From the NCBI GenBank assembly GCA_037176725.1, contig JAZBRS010000014.1:71964501-72028500 (forward strand): a DNA stretch of 64,000 nt. Direction: 5' to 3'. Source of the stretch: Posidonia oceanica (lineage: Eukaryota; Streptophyta; Magnoliopsida; Alismatales; Posidoniaceae). Positions 21,766 through 33,000 of the stretch are shown here, piece after piece. Numbering within the stretch: position 1 is the first letter of the stretch; each line of letters starts with the position of its first letter. Position numbers and translations under genes: made by a program. The notes under the pieces were generated by a model. That model did no database searches and was not told where the DNA came from. It was given only the letters and a program-made list of their open reading frames with translations.

Positions 21766-22540
21766 GATCAACATCTCTCATCATGACCTCATCCCCTCTT
21801 TAGCTTAATCTCTCATCATGACCTCATCCCCTCTTTAGCTTAATTTCTCATCATGATCTCATCCCCTCTTTAGCTTAATCTCTCATCATGACCTCATCCC
21901 CTCTTTAGCTTAATTTCTCATCATGATCTCATCCCCTCTTTAGCTTAATTTCTCATCATGATCTCATCCCCCTCTTTAGATTAATTTCTCATCATGATCT
22001 CATCCCCTCTTTAGCTTAACTTCTCATCATGGTCTCATCCCCTCTTTAGCTTAATCTCTCATCATGATCTCATCCCCCTCTTTAGCTTTATCTCTCATCA
22101 TGACCTCATCCCCTCTTTAGCTTAATTTCTCATCATCACCTCATTCCCTCTTTAGCTTAATCTCTCATCATGACCTCATCCCCTCTTTAGCTTAATTTCT
22201 CATCATGATCTCATCCCCTCTTTAGCTTAATTTCTCATCATGATCTCATCCCCTCTTTAGCTTAATTTCTCATCATGATCTCATCTCCCTCTTTAGGTTA
22301 ATTTCTCATCATGATCTCATCTCCCTCTTTAGATTAATTTCTCATCATGATCTCATCCCCCTCTTTAGTTTAATTTCTCATCATGATCTCATCCCCTCTT
22401 TAGCTTAATTTCTCATCATTACCTCATCCCCTCTTTAGCCTAATTTCTCATCATGATCTCATCCCCTTCTTTAGCTTAATTTCTCATCATGATCTCATCC
22501 CCCTCTTTAGATCAACTTCTCATCATTACCTCATCCCCTC
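21766..22540 (+). repeat. 35-bp tandem repeat of Y, about 21 units
   Basis: The units read approximately CTCATCATGATCTCAT followed by CCCCTCTTTAG and CTTAATTT. Variants have GACC, 36-base units or AGATTAA. The block has no counterpart in O, so it was gained in Y or lost in O. It has no ORF. High identity between neighbours suggests recent amplification. Confidence 0.9.
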
Positions 22541-22771
22541 TTTGCCGGCTGATAAGTCCGATATCTTATCATTCTCATCATGATCTTGCCCCCTCTTATC
22601 AATCAATCAATCACTCGTGCTAGGCTGATATCCGAAACTATCAATTAATCAATCACTCGTGCTAGGCTGATATCCGAAACTATCTCAGGCTGATAATCCT
22701 AAACTATCTTCTGGTCGATCCATGGTCGGCCTGCAGTTGTGTTATACGGCTGACATCCAGTAACTGTCCCT

Positions 22772-22879
22772 CGTAATTGCACTTTTCCAGTTGATAGGTC
22801 TGTAAACTATCCACCGGTTGACAGGACTGTAAACTGTCGCTCCAGTTGGTAGGACTGTAAACTACCGCGTGCAATTACG
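22772..22879 (+). repeat. Structured module A of Y
   Basis: Closing stem CGTAATTGCAC (22772-22782) with GTGCAATTACG (22869-22879): 11 of 11 pairs. It encloses three pseudoknot-like motifs. TTATACGG follows immediately. Confidence 0.8.
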
Positions 22880-22909
22880 TTATACGGCTGACATCCAGTA
22901 ACTGTCCCT

Positions 22910-23041
22910 TGCAATTGCGGTTTCCGGTTGACAGGACCGTAAACTGTCGCTCCAGTTGATAGGTCTGTAAACTATCCACCGGTTGACAGGACCGTAAACT
23001 GTCGTTAGGCTGATATTCCTAAACTATCACCAGCAATTGCA
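22910..23041 (+). repeat. Structured module B of Y
   Basis: Closing stem TGCAATTGC (22910-22918) with GCAATTGCA (23033-23041): 9 pairs. It encloses four motifs, the last being TTAGG/CCTAA with GATA/TATC (23005-23028). Confidence 0.75.
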
Positions 23042-23071
23042 TTATACGGCTGATATCCAGTAACTATCCCT

Positions 23072-23206
23072 CATCATTGCGCGTTTCCAGTTGATAGGTC
23101 TGTAAACTATCCGCCGGTTGACAGGACCGTAAACTGTCGCTCCAGTTGATAGGTCTGTAAACTATCCACCAGTTGGTAGGACTGTAAACTACCACGCGCA
23201 ATGATG
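23072..23206 (+). repeat. Structured module C of Y
   Basis: Closing stem CATCATTGCGCG (23072-23083) with CGCGCAATGATG (23195-23206): 12 of 12 pairs. It encloses four motifs, including GGTAG/CTACC. Confidence 0.85.
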
Positions 23207-23236
23207 TTATACGGCTGACATCCAGTAACTGTCCCT

Positions 23237-23365
23237 CGCAATGCCGTTTCCAGTTGATAGGACTGTAAACTATCCACCAGTTGATAGGACTGTAAACTAT
23301 CCGCCGGTTGACAGGACCGTAAACTGTCGTTCCAGATGATAGACTGTAAACTATCCGGCATTGCG
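23237..23365 (+). repeat. Structured module D of Y
   Basis: Closing stem CGCAATGCCG (23237-23246) with CGGCATTGCG (23356-23365): 10 of 10 pairs. It encloses four motifs. Confidence 0.85.
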
Positions 23366-23395
23366 TTATACGGCTGATATCCAGTAACTATCACT

Positions 23396-23528
23396 CATGG
23401 TTTGTGGGTTCCGGTTGACAGGACCGTAAACTGTCGCTCCAGTTGATAGGTCTGTAAACTATCCACCGGTTGACAGGACCGTAAACTGTCGCTAGGCTGA
23501 TACTCCTAAACTATCACCCACAACCATG
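23396..23528 (+). repeat. Structured module E of Y
   Basis: Closing stem CATGGTTTGTGGGT (23396-23409) with ACCCACAACCATG (23516-23528): 13 pairs and one bulged T. It encloses four motifs. The stem sequence is unlike those of the other modules. Confidence 0.85.
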
Positions 23529-23648
23529 TTATACGGCTGATATCCAGTAACTATCACTCACAACTGCTCCGGTTGACAGGACCGTAAACTGTCACTCCCG
23601 GTTGATAGGACCGTAAACTATCCGGACGATAAGCCCGTCACCTTATCA

Positions 23649-24125
23649 TTTTTTTTTTCTCCTTTTCGGCGTGACCTTGTCCCAGGAAGACGAAGTCACG
23701 CACCCCCTTTCTGCGATAGGAGAGTTGGCCTCTCTCCCCTCGCACCCTTCTTTCCTGCTAGCTTGCTCCCCGGGCGGGGACCAGCTGCACCCTGTTTTCC
23801 TTCGCTTTGTCGTGCAAGTCTGGCCTCCCTGCCGGACATTCGCACCACATCGCGCCTTTTTATCATTTTCTTTGCATCATCTCAGCACATTCTTAGCTAG
23901 CACCGCATATCACTTTAGCATCATCAAGCATTACTTGCACAGCATCAGCGTTTTCTTATAGCTGCACTAACTTTTATACTAATTCTTGCATTGCATTTAG
24001 CATATCACACACAGCACAGCATCCATCTGCACTGGCATTTTGCATTGCGGCAACGGGCTACGATCTTCGGTGCATCCGCCGAATAAGTAGCTCACGCCCA
24101 TAGCAACCCGCTGCTCCCGCCGGTC
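23649..24125 (+). other. Unique 3'UTR tail of Y before the polypurine tract
   Basis: A T run is followed by about 450 bases without repeats. It includes a stretch rich in GCAT words (23860-24050) that also occurs in O at about 42110-42210. The ORF at 23671-23961 is not kept in O, so I do not call it. Confidence 0.7.
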
Positions 24126-24209
24126 AGATGGGGTGTCTTGTCAACCCTGAGCAGCGGCCGCGCTCCGCTTGCCCTCGCTCAGGGAGGGGCATCTGTTGAC
24201 ACCCCATCT
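24126..24209 (+). promoter_or_regulatory. Polypurine tract of Y with bracketing inverted repeats
   Basis: The polypurine tract AGGGAGGGGC (24181-24190) primes plus-strand DNA; ATC and the LTR TG follow. Two complementarities surround it. AGATGGGGTGTC (24126-24137) pairs with GACACCCCATCT in the LTR start (24198-24209), and CCCTGAGC (24145-24152) pairs with GCTCAGGG (24177-24184), which overlaps the tract. O and M keep similar arrangements. Confidence 0.75.
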
Positions 24210-27200
24210 TGGCGGGCCTGGACCCTTGGAGCCCTCCTGGTAATTGCTGGATCAAACCCCAACCAAACCCTAACCGTAATCCTCCTCTCTACCCCCCAAA
24301 AATAGCCCATTTTGACCTAAACCTTTACCCCCCTTCCCAACCTCAAAACCTAACCAAAATCCATAGGAAAACCCACCACTATCCACTCAACAAACCTACC
24401 CAAAAACCTAGGAATTTCCAAGCCTGACCCATTCCCAAAAACCCTAGAAAACCTAGGAGAAACTACCCTTCTTCTACACTTTGAAACCCCTCCAAAACCT
24501 CCTTAAAATCAAACCAAAATTTCAGACCCAAGACTTCAAACCCTAGACTACCCACCCACCAATTTTCACCCCATTCCAAGACCATTAAGACCTCCATTCA
24601 CCCAAATTATCCTTTTCTCTCTCCGGGATTATCATTTTCTCTCTCCTCTCTCTCTCCTGATTATCACCTCTCTTTTCATCCCCTTCTTATCCTATTTCTG
24701 GTCTGGCTGTGGGCCCCCTCTGTGTTTCTATCCTTCCTCTATCTTATCCCTATTTTTACTTTATTTTTAACACTTTTTCTGAATTTTTAAAAAATCGTTT
24801 TCCTCCAACCTATCCTTTTTCCTTTTATCTCCCTCTTTCTCCATTTCTTTCCTCCTTCTCTTTTCCTTTTCTCCCTTCTGCAAAAACCCACAAAAACCCA
24901 TAAAAATCTGTAAAATCTCAAAACATAAAACAAACAAATCAGTACACTAAGAAAAACAATTAAAAAATGTTAAACAAGCAATTAACAACTTAAACTTAAC
25001 TTAAGCAAGCTAAAAAGAAAACCAAGCATGCAAACTAAAAAATGCAAAACAAATCAAAAGAAAACGCTGAAAAATCAAGGAAAAAGCTAAAATAAAATCA
25101 AAACCCACCAAAGGTAAAAACCCATCAGAGAAATTAAAAAAAAAACCCAAAAAGAAGAATTAAAAAATCAAATACTAGAACAAGTAATTAAGAAAGGCAA
25201 AAGACTTAACCTAATAAACATAAGAAAAACAAGTAAAAACTTAATTAAAAAAAGAAAAGAAAACACATCTGAAAAGCTTAAAAACACCCTATCAAACCAG
25301 AAAAATCCAACTAAAAACTTCAAGAAAAATCCATAAATAAAAAATCAAGACATAACTTAAAAGACTTAAGAAAGAAAAACCCTAAGAAGACTACAACTTT
25401 AAAATCTAAAACCAACCCTAAATTAATACGAAATAAATCCTAAAAAATCCTAATCAATATCCTAAGTGTCCAACAAGGGAAATAAAATTTTTTAAAACAA
25501 TTTAAAAACGGTTTAACAAACATTTAATCAAGTGAAAATCAATTAAGAAAAAACCAAGGCCCTAAAACCCTAATCAAGCCCAAAACACATTAATCTACTC
25601 AAGATGACCATTAAAAATCTTAATTAAAATCCTAATCTGCAGCAAAACTCATCTAATATTTTTATTTATTTTTAGTTTATTTTTACCTATTTTATTTCCC
25701 CATCCTACCCCCTCTTTCTTTCTTATTTCCCTTCTTTCTTTCTTACTTTTCCTTACTGGGCTCAATCCAGCCCGTTTCTTTTTTTCTTTATTTTTCTATG
25801 CTTTTTCTTGGCCCGCAGCAGTCCGGCCCATGCCTCTTCTTCCTCCTTTCTTCTTCCTCAGCTCTCAGCGTTTTCCTTCAGTTTTCTCTCCCGCGACCGG
25901 CTGCAACAGCTCTCCCTCCACCCATTCAAATTTCGAAGCCTTCAATCCTTTCATCTACAGCGTCCGCCGCTCTCTCATCTCTCAGCACCGATTCCGGGAG
26001 GCTTTAATTGCCTGTCGCCTCGCCGGCATCCGCTTCTTTTCTGCTGCAGTACTCGCGCCGGAGGAATTCAAAAAACCACCAGCGTGCGCACCGGCAGCCC
26101 TCGGCCTGATATAAGCGTCCGGATTTCCCCTCCTTCAATCACCTTTTGCCATCCGAGAGTGAGCGTCAGATCAGAGAGGAATCAGTGCGAGAGCAATCCC
26201 AGAATTCCACCTTTTTTCCCCACCTGAAACAGCTTCTGATCTCTTCCTCTTCATCCTCCATTTCGAGAGAAAAGAGAGCAGTGAGGGTAGAGTTCGAGAG
26301 TCCCTGTGACATCCCGAAGAGAAGCCTCATCTCAGACCAATCCCCGCACCCAATTTTCCTCTCCTCTCCTCTGAAAAATTCAGTAAACGTCCTCCTTCCT
26401 TTTCCAATTCCCCAGCACCACTTCAGACCTCCATCTCCCTCCCAATTACTCCCCCAAGTTCACCCAAAACACAACCAATTCCCTTCACCATCTCCCGGCC
26501 ATTCCACCCACTGAAACCACCTTTGATCCCCTGATCCTCCATCTGCAACCCAACACCAGCCCACTTCACAATTCCCTCCACTCCAGCCCGCTACTTCCCT
26601 CCAAACTCCACCCAGAGATTCGCTGAACCTCCACCTTCCTAAAACACCTAACTCCCAGCCCGGCCATCCCCCACAGACTGTAAACTCCACTACAAACAGT
26701 TACTCCGACCTCAAACTCCCCTCCACGCCTTCCAGAAGCCCTCTCCAGGCACCCAAACTCCATCGCCAGCATCCCAGCAACCCATCGGAGGGCTCCACTC
26801 CACCGGACGAGCAGCAACACCCCTCCCCGGCCTCCGGCAGCAATCTGACAACCCAAAAAAGCCAACTCCTCACCCAAGCTCCGAAGCTCGCGCCTGATCG
26901 TTCAGGAAGCACCGGAAGATCACCCTGAGGACGCCCGGACCACCGCGAGCCGCCAGCACCCTCCGCAGCAACCGGACGACGAGCTCCGGCCAGCTCCTGT
27001 GCAACTGAGGTCGGGAGCACGCTCCGGACACGACCAGAGGTAAACTTTCTTTCCCCTAGATCCCTCTCCTCCTCCTGCTGCTTTTCCGTGGGCCAGAACC
27101 AAGCTCCGAACCTCTCAGACGCCGCAGCAGCTCGCCGGACAGGTCTCCTTCTCCGGCGCCGGCCGCTCTTCCTCCGGACACTCCGGCCGACAGAGCAAGC

Positions 27201-30027
27201 TCCGGACCATTCCCAGAGCTCCGGACGATCGCCGACGTCGCTCTCCGCCCTCCCGCGCCTCCTCAGCCTCCCCTGTCGACGGCACGAGCTCTGGAAGCTT
27301 CGTGCTACAGTGCTCGCCGCCGTCGACGATCAACACTGTTTACTTATTTTTCAGTTTATATAGTTTTAGGGTAAATATTGCATGTCTGTCTTAAGTTTTT
27401 TTCGTTTTTACATTCCAGTCCTTATTTCATTTATTCTGCTTGGTTTTTAATTAAATACTTTGCTAAATTGCATGATCTGTTTATGTTTTTCAGTATTTAC
27501 AAGTTGATCCATCTACTGTGTTGTGCTGCTTTAATATTTTGTAGTTTAGTCCTCCTGTTTTCAGTTTTTGCATTTAAGTCCTGCACTTAATCAGTTCATT
27601 TATTTACTTGCATTTTACCATACTGCATTGCATTCCAAGTCCTTGCATTTTACTGTTTTTGCATTCAGGTCCCATGCACTGTAGAACTTAGGGTTTATTT
27701 TCTTGTTTTGCATACTGCATTGCACATTTGCCCCCCAGTTTTTGCATATTTGCATTTGGGTCCATTTTAAATGGACAGTAACTCTTGCATGCATTTTTAG
27801 CATACTGCATTGCATTTTTGACCCTGATCTTTTTAAAAATTGCACTGTGGTCCTGTCATTTAAATTCCAGAACATGTTTTCCTTATTAAATTGCATTTTC
27901 AGCCCCTACATGATTTCAAAACTACACTTAGGTCCTTGCATCTTTTAAAAGATCATGTGGAAAAGACCATTTTGCCCCTAGGTTGCATTTTAGCTCCTAT
28001 GCCTACCAAATTTCGTGCAGACCTTCCACTAGTATTCCCAGACTCCCCAGAACCTTGTTTTCTGGAAAATTTGCATTTTAGACCCTAATTTTTCCAAAAT
28101 TGCTTTCTGATCCCTTTTTGCTTTCAAAGCCTCTTTTAAAGTATGCCCTCTTTTCAAAATAACTTTCTAAGCCTGGTTTTTGCCAAATAGACCTCTGTCT
28201 TCCCCTGTTTTCAAAATCCTTTCCCATGGAGCCCTGTTTTCTGGAAAATTTGCACTTTTAGCCCCTTTTCCTTTTTCAAAACGCTTTCTGAACTCCTGGT
28301 TTTTCCCAGCTTCTTTTTCTTTACTTTTTCTTGCTTTTGCATGCATCCTGCATTCATTTAGTCTTGCATTCTAGCATCTTCTTGCACACACTAAGCACTT
28401 TTAGCTCCCTTTCACTTGGGAGGACCTTTTCGCACATCCCCAGGACCTCCTGAACACCTAGATCTGTTCTTCTCCCCTGTTCTGGCTCTCCTGTCTTGAA
28501 GCTGCGATATCTTCCAATCCGGCCGTTGGATCTTCTCAAGTAGGCTGCCCAGGCGACCGCAGCGAAGCGCTCTTCAGCATGGACCGGACAGATTTTAGAT
28601 CAGGCTCCCGGATCTCCAGGTACGTCCTCCTGAACCCTTGCATTGCATTCATTTGCATGCCTTTGGCACAGTTTTCCTCGTTTTTGCTTTCTGTCTCTTT
28701 GAGCATATAGAATAGGACTTCCCCTTTTCGCTTGTCTATTCAAATCCTCGTTTCGCGTTCCCCTGTGCGTTTTGTGTTGCGTTCTCCCTGGATTTGCCAC
28801 TTTACGTGACTTTCTTCCTCCTTTTCCACGATCCGATCGCATCGCGAGCTTTGGGCAGCATGCGAGACACACCGTGGAACGGTTTAGCGGGAAACAGTCG
28901 CAAAGAGGTGGAAATCCCTCCGTTTGCACACTCTCCCCTCAGTAGGTCTTCACACCTACTCTGAGTGGTCCTAAACGACGTCTGTTCTTACACACACGTT
29001 GTTTTGACTCCCCTTTTGGCCTCTTCTAATCTCTTTCTGCATTCTTGCATTTACATGGCTTTCTCGAGGTTTTTGCTTCGCTGTTTCGGCACCGTTTCGC
29101 GTGCCCGCCCTCGTTTTCACTCCGTTTCGCGTGCCCATCTGTTTTCTTGTCTCGTTTTGCGCACTGTCTTGCCTTCTCGTTCGTTTTGCGTGCCGGTTTT
29201 ATTCTTTCGCCCCGTTTTGCGTACCATTCTGTTTTCTCGTCCTGTTTTGCGTGCCTTCCTGCTCTCTTGTCTCGTTTTGCGCGCTGCCTTGTTTTCTGCT
29301 CGTTTTGCGTGCCGGTTTCGCTCTTTTGCATCGTTTTGCGTGCGTTGTTCGCTTCCCGCCTCGTTTTGCGTGTTTTGCGCCGTTCTCCCTTGCATGTCGA
29401 TTGCATTGCATGGTTTTCTCGCTGCTTTGTTTTCTCGCTTGCATTTGCATATAGGGCTGTGATGCTTACTGCCTGGAGTTCTCACGAGCTAGGTTTCGCC
29501 TGGTTCGGAACACGGACAGCGTAGCTGAGCATTTAGAAAGCACGTTTACTTCCCTGCTTTGTTTCTTCTCACTTAGAGCACACCTTGAGCATTCATTCAG
29601 GCATTTATAGGCACATAGGCATTCAATCCTGCATTCCCCTGCGTATGCGAGCGTAAGCCTAGAAAGACCGATTTTCGGGCGTGTCGGGGGTGCCTAATAC
29701 CTTCCCCGCACGTAACAGGAGTCCTTACCCTGTCTTTTGGCCCGCAATGACCATACTGCCTTTATCCTAGGCTAGAGTCATCTCATTTGCATTTGTTTGC
29801 ATTTGTTTTCCTCTGCATTGCTTTGCTTTGCATTTCTTGCTTGGTTTTGCGCGTTAATTCACGCATTACCCCGGTTTTCCTCGTCTTCCGTTAATAGACG
29901 TGGTGGCGACTCTGATTTGTCTTATCTTTCCCTTTTCTCCTCGATTTCAAGTGTTTTCGAGTTGAGCCTCTTCCTCGGATCTCAATCGCCGCTAATAGCG
30001 AGCCTGATTCCGATCGGGATCGCTACA
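24194..30027 (+). repeat. 3' LTR of element Y (5.83 kb)
   Basis: It starts TGTTGACACC and ends CGCTACA, followed by the CCCCA duplication. It is nearly identical to the 5' LTR: about 25 scattered substitutions counted by eye and a 24-bp deletion at about 26705. All sub-blocks described for the 5' LTR recur in the same order. Confidence 0.95.
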
Positions 30028-30032
30028 CCCCA
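30028..30032. repeat. Target-site duplication of element Y, right copy (CCCCA)
   Basis: Directly follows the CA end of the 3' LTR and matches 1867-1871. Gag of element O resumes at 30033. Confidence 0.95.
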
Positions 30033-33000
30033 TAGCCCATCTGAAGGCGTACTGCGGTGATCTCGCCCAGCTCCAGGCTGACGAGAGGTTGCTGATCCGC
30101 CTGTTCCAAATGAGTTTGTCCGGTCCAGCTCTCAAGTGGTTCACCTCGCTTGATATGGCTACAATCAGGACATGGAACGACCTAAGCCAGGCGTTCTTGG
30201 AACAGTATTCCTTCAATCTCGATCTGGTCCCAAAGCGCGCGGACCTCATCGCAACCAAGCAGAATCCGGGCGAGCCGTTCGGGGAGTACGTCGGCCGCTG
30301 GCGTGCCCTCACCTCTCAAGTTCGAGATAGGCCCTCTGACGAGGAGTCCATCGAGATCATTATAAAAGGGGCACAGCCGTCCACCGGAGCTTTGCTTAGC
30401 ATCCAACCTGTCACAACCTTCACTGCTTTGATCCGAGCTGGCACTCGCGTAGAGAGTTCGTTGCGGAGTGGCAACTTCCCCGCACTCTCTGTGCTTGCCA
30501 GGCAGGCCCCCGCCAGCAGTAACTGTAGTAGCAGCAGCGCCATCAACAACAACAACGGCATCAACAACAATCGTCCCAAGAGAAAGGATCCGCCGAAGCC
30601 CGTAGTCGCGTACGTCGACTCCCCTGCTGCGCCTGTTCGTCTGGCGTCCCGGCCTGCCCCTCCTCAGATCTGTTACGCACCTGCACCTAGGGCACACCCC
30701 ACACCACAAATCACTACCACCGCTCGACCGGTCTATCCTGCCACACCGGTTCGGCAAGGACAATTCCAGAGGCCGAGACGGCCACCCGTTGAGAAGCGGA
30801 AGTTCGCCCCACTGGTGGAACCGCTCACCGCTGTCCTCCTGAAGGTTGCGTTGCTCCTGAAGTTTCTGGAGGTTCGCCCGCCACCGAACCCACTACTGCA
30901 TTGGTTTAAGGCGAACCTTTTCTGCGATTTTCATCGAAGCGTCGGGCATTCGACTGATAATTGCTTCACTCTCCGGAATGCTATCCAGGATTTGATCGAA
31001 TCGGGAACGATTGTGATCGACACGCACGAGGCGTCCACTTCAACACCATCTCATGCATCTGCATCAGCATCTACCCCAGCCAATGTTGTTCGCCGGCCCC
31101 TGCTAGAGCACTCCTATTCAGGAGGTGCAGGGACCTCAGGAATCCACTCCTTGTTTCCTTCTGGATCTCCCACATCTGTGGTAGATCCTTCTGAGCTTAT
31201 CCATGATATCTCTACTCCTTTCCCAGTCTCTCTTTATCTTGCAGCTGTCGCCGGTTCCGAGTCGGGCGTTCATATGATCCGACCGCGCACCAGGCCGGAG
31301 CGTTCTTCTGCACCAACCACCATGCTTTCCCAGGCCCAAGCCCCAGTACACCTGCTAGGTAACCCGCAGCCAGTATCCCCAATACATCTCCTAGCCAGAC
31401 CCCAGCCAGGGTCTCCTGTGCACCTGTTAGCAAAACCTCAATCCCCACCCCGTTTGCCTTCCCAGCAATCCTCTCATCCATGCCTTCCACAACCAATAGG
31501 CACCCCTGTAGCCCCTCTCGTGCTCGCTGCATGTGCTCCCGTGGTTGTTAACCTGACCCGGGATACCCATCGCGTACCTTACAGTTACGCCACAGAAATG
31601 TGTGCGGAAGTGACGTGATCGGGAAGGGTCTACAAACCCCCAGCACCAGCGACTAGACCTAATCACCCAGAACCTGCAACACCTCTTCCCTTAGTCCAGT
31701 CAACAACCCTACCACCTCCTGACCAACCTCTTGAATCCACCATAGTTGAACCTGTACCCAAGACCACACTCCCTGCCACCAAGAAAGGCCAGCCCAAGGC
31801 CGACATTACTTCCCAACTCAAAAAGGTTAAAGCCGACATATCCATTTGGGACCTGATACACACTTCTGCCAAGCATCGCGAGGCTTTCCTTCACGTGTTC
31901 CAAGCCACCCGTGTGTCCCAAACCATAGAACCTACCGCCTTGGAAAGCATGGTTGGAATGATCGCAGAACCCTAGGTCATCACTTTTACGAGTGATGAGC
32001 TGCCCTCGGCGGGGATTAATCACAACCAACCCTTGTTCGTCACGGTATAATTCAAGAACTTTCGCATTCCCCTTGCGCTGGTCGATAATGGGTCAGGCCT
32101 TAACGTCTGTCCCTTGCGAACAGCAACTAAACTCAGATTCAAGGCCGAGGACATTACTCCAGCTGTAAAGGGAATGACAGCTTTTGATAATACCCACCAT
32201 GACGCTCTAGGGGTTCTGATTATTCCTCTTATCATTGGTCCGGTCACATTCGATGTGGAATTCTACGTCGTCGACTTGGAGCCTAATTTCAACTTTCTGC
32301 TTGGGCGCCCTTGGCTCCACAAGCATCAGGTTATCCCCTCGACCCTCCATCGCATGATTAAGTTCCGCCGAGGTGACGATGTCATCGTTGTCATGGCGGA
32401 GAATTTTGAGAAGGAGCGGATCGAAGCGGTTTCCTCTGTCTCTTCGCGGACTGTCCCCTTTGACCCTGAACTCTCGAATGCCTTATACCGCGTTAATCGG
32501 TGCGAGCCGGTTAACTTTTTACCAGATCTTGAACGTGTCAACTCCTTGGCCGTTCACAACAACCCTTTTTAGATGGTCGAGAACGTCTGTCACAGGTGGG
32601 GCTACGTCAAGGGGATGCCGCTCGGGCGATACGGCCAGGGAATCGTTGAACCTATCACGGCGGAAGAATGAAGAGACAACGAGGGTCTAGGATACGACCC
32701 TCACGCTGATGAAGGCAAGTGCCCGCAAGCGAAGAATCAACGAATGCTCATACCCCGGAACCTAGCTAACTTCACAAGTGCGGGTATCCTAGGTTCAAGC
32801 GCCATTCAAGCTGTAGCGCCGTCGGAGCCATGCCAAAGCTCTCCGCCACTGGAAGAGGACTGGGTCTGCGTTGAGGACTACTACTCGGATGAGGAACAGT
32901 CTAGCACAGCAGGGGCAGTTCAGACTTGCAGCGAAAGCCAGCCCAACTCAACAGCACATCAGTCGGTCTGTCTGGCCTTTCCTTTCACAGATCATAAAGT

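Larger units (their letters stand above)
22621..23648 (+). repeat. Array of about 31 pseudoknot-like motifs in the 3'UTR of Y
   Basis: Motifs of 20-25 bases recur every 27-28 bases. Each has the order S1, S2, S1', A-rich linker, S2'. For example, CGGT-T-GATAG-G-ACCG-TAAA-CTATC has CGGT pairing with ACCG and GATAG with CTATC across it. S2 variants seen: GATAG/CTATC, GACAG/CTGTC, GGTAG/CTACC, GATA/TATC, GACA/TGTC, GATAAG/CTTATC. S1 variants: CGGT/ACCG, CAGT/ACTG, TTAGG/CCTAA, TAGG/CCTA, CGG/CCG. Five groups of three or four motifs are enclosed by module-specific closing stems (listed separately). Single motifs beginning TTATACGG separate the groups. Stem F pairs 22733-22741 (GCAGTTGTG) with 23559-23567 (CACAACTGC) and would enclose the whole set. 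Folding energies were not computed. Confidence 0.85.
1872..30027 (+). mobile_element. Element Y: complete giant Ogre/Tat-like LTR retrotransposon (28.2 kb)
   Basis: The element is bounded by two nearly identical LTRs (1872-7730 and 24194-30027), by CCCCA duplications, by a primer-binding site at 7732 and by a polypurine tract at 24181. The internal region of about 16.5 kb carries gag, protease, reverse transcriptase, two RNase H-type domains and integrase in the typical Ty3/Gypsy order, followed by an additional ORF and about 3 kb of structured repeats. Long LTRs, very large size, a tRNA-Arg-type PBS and the Tat-type double RNase H place it with Ogre/Tat elements. By eye I count about 25 substitutions plus one 24-bp deletion between the LTRs, which indicates recent insertion. 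The coding region nevertheless has two stops and two small deletions. Confidence 0.95.

Noticed and set aside
21766..22540. Regular 35-bp repeats as a possible CRISPR-like array
   Set aside because: The units are directly adjacent without spacers, and the context is a plant retrotransposon 3'UTR.
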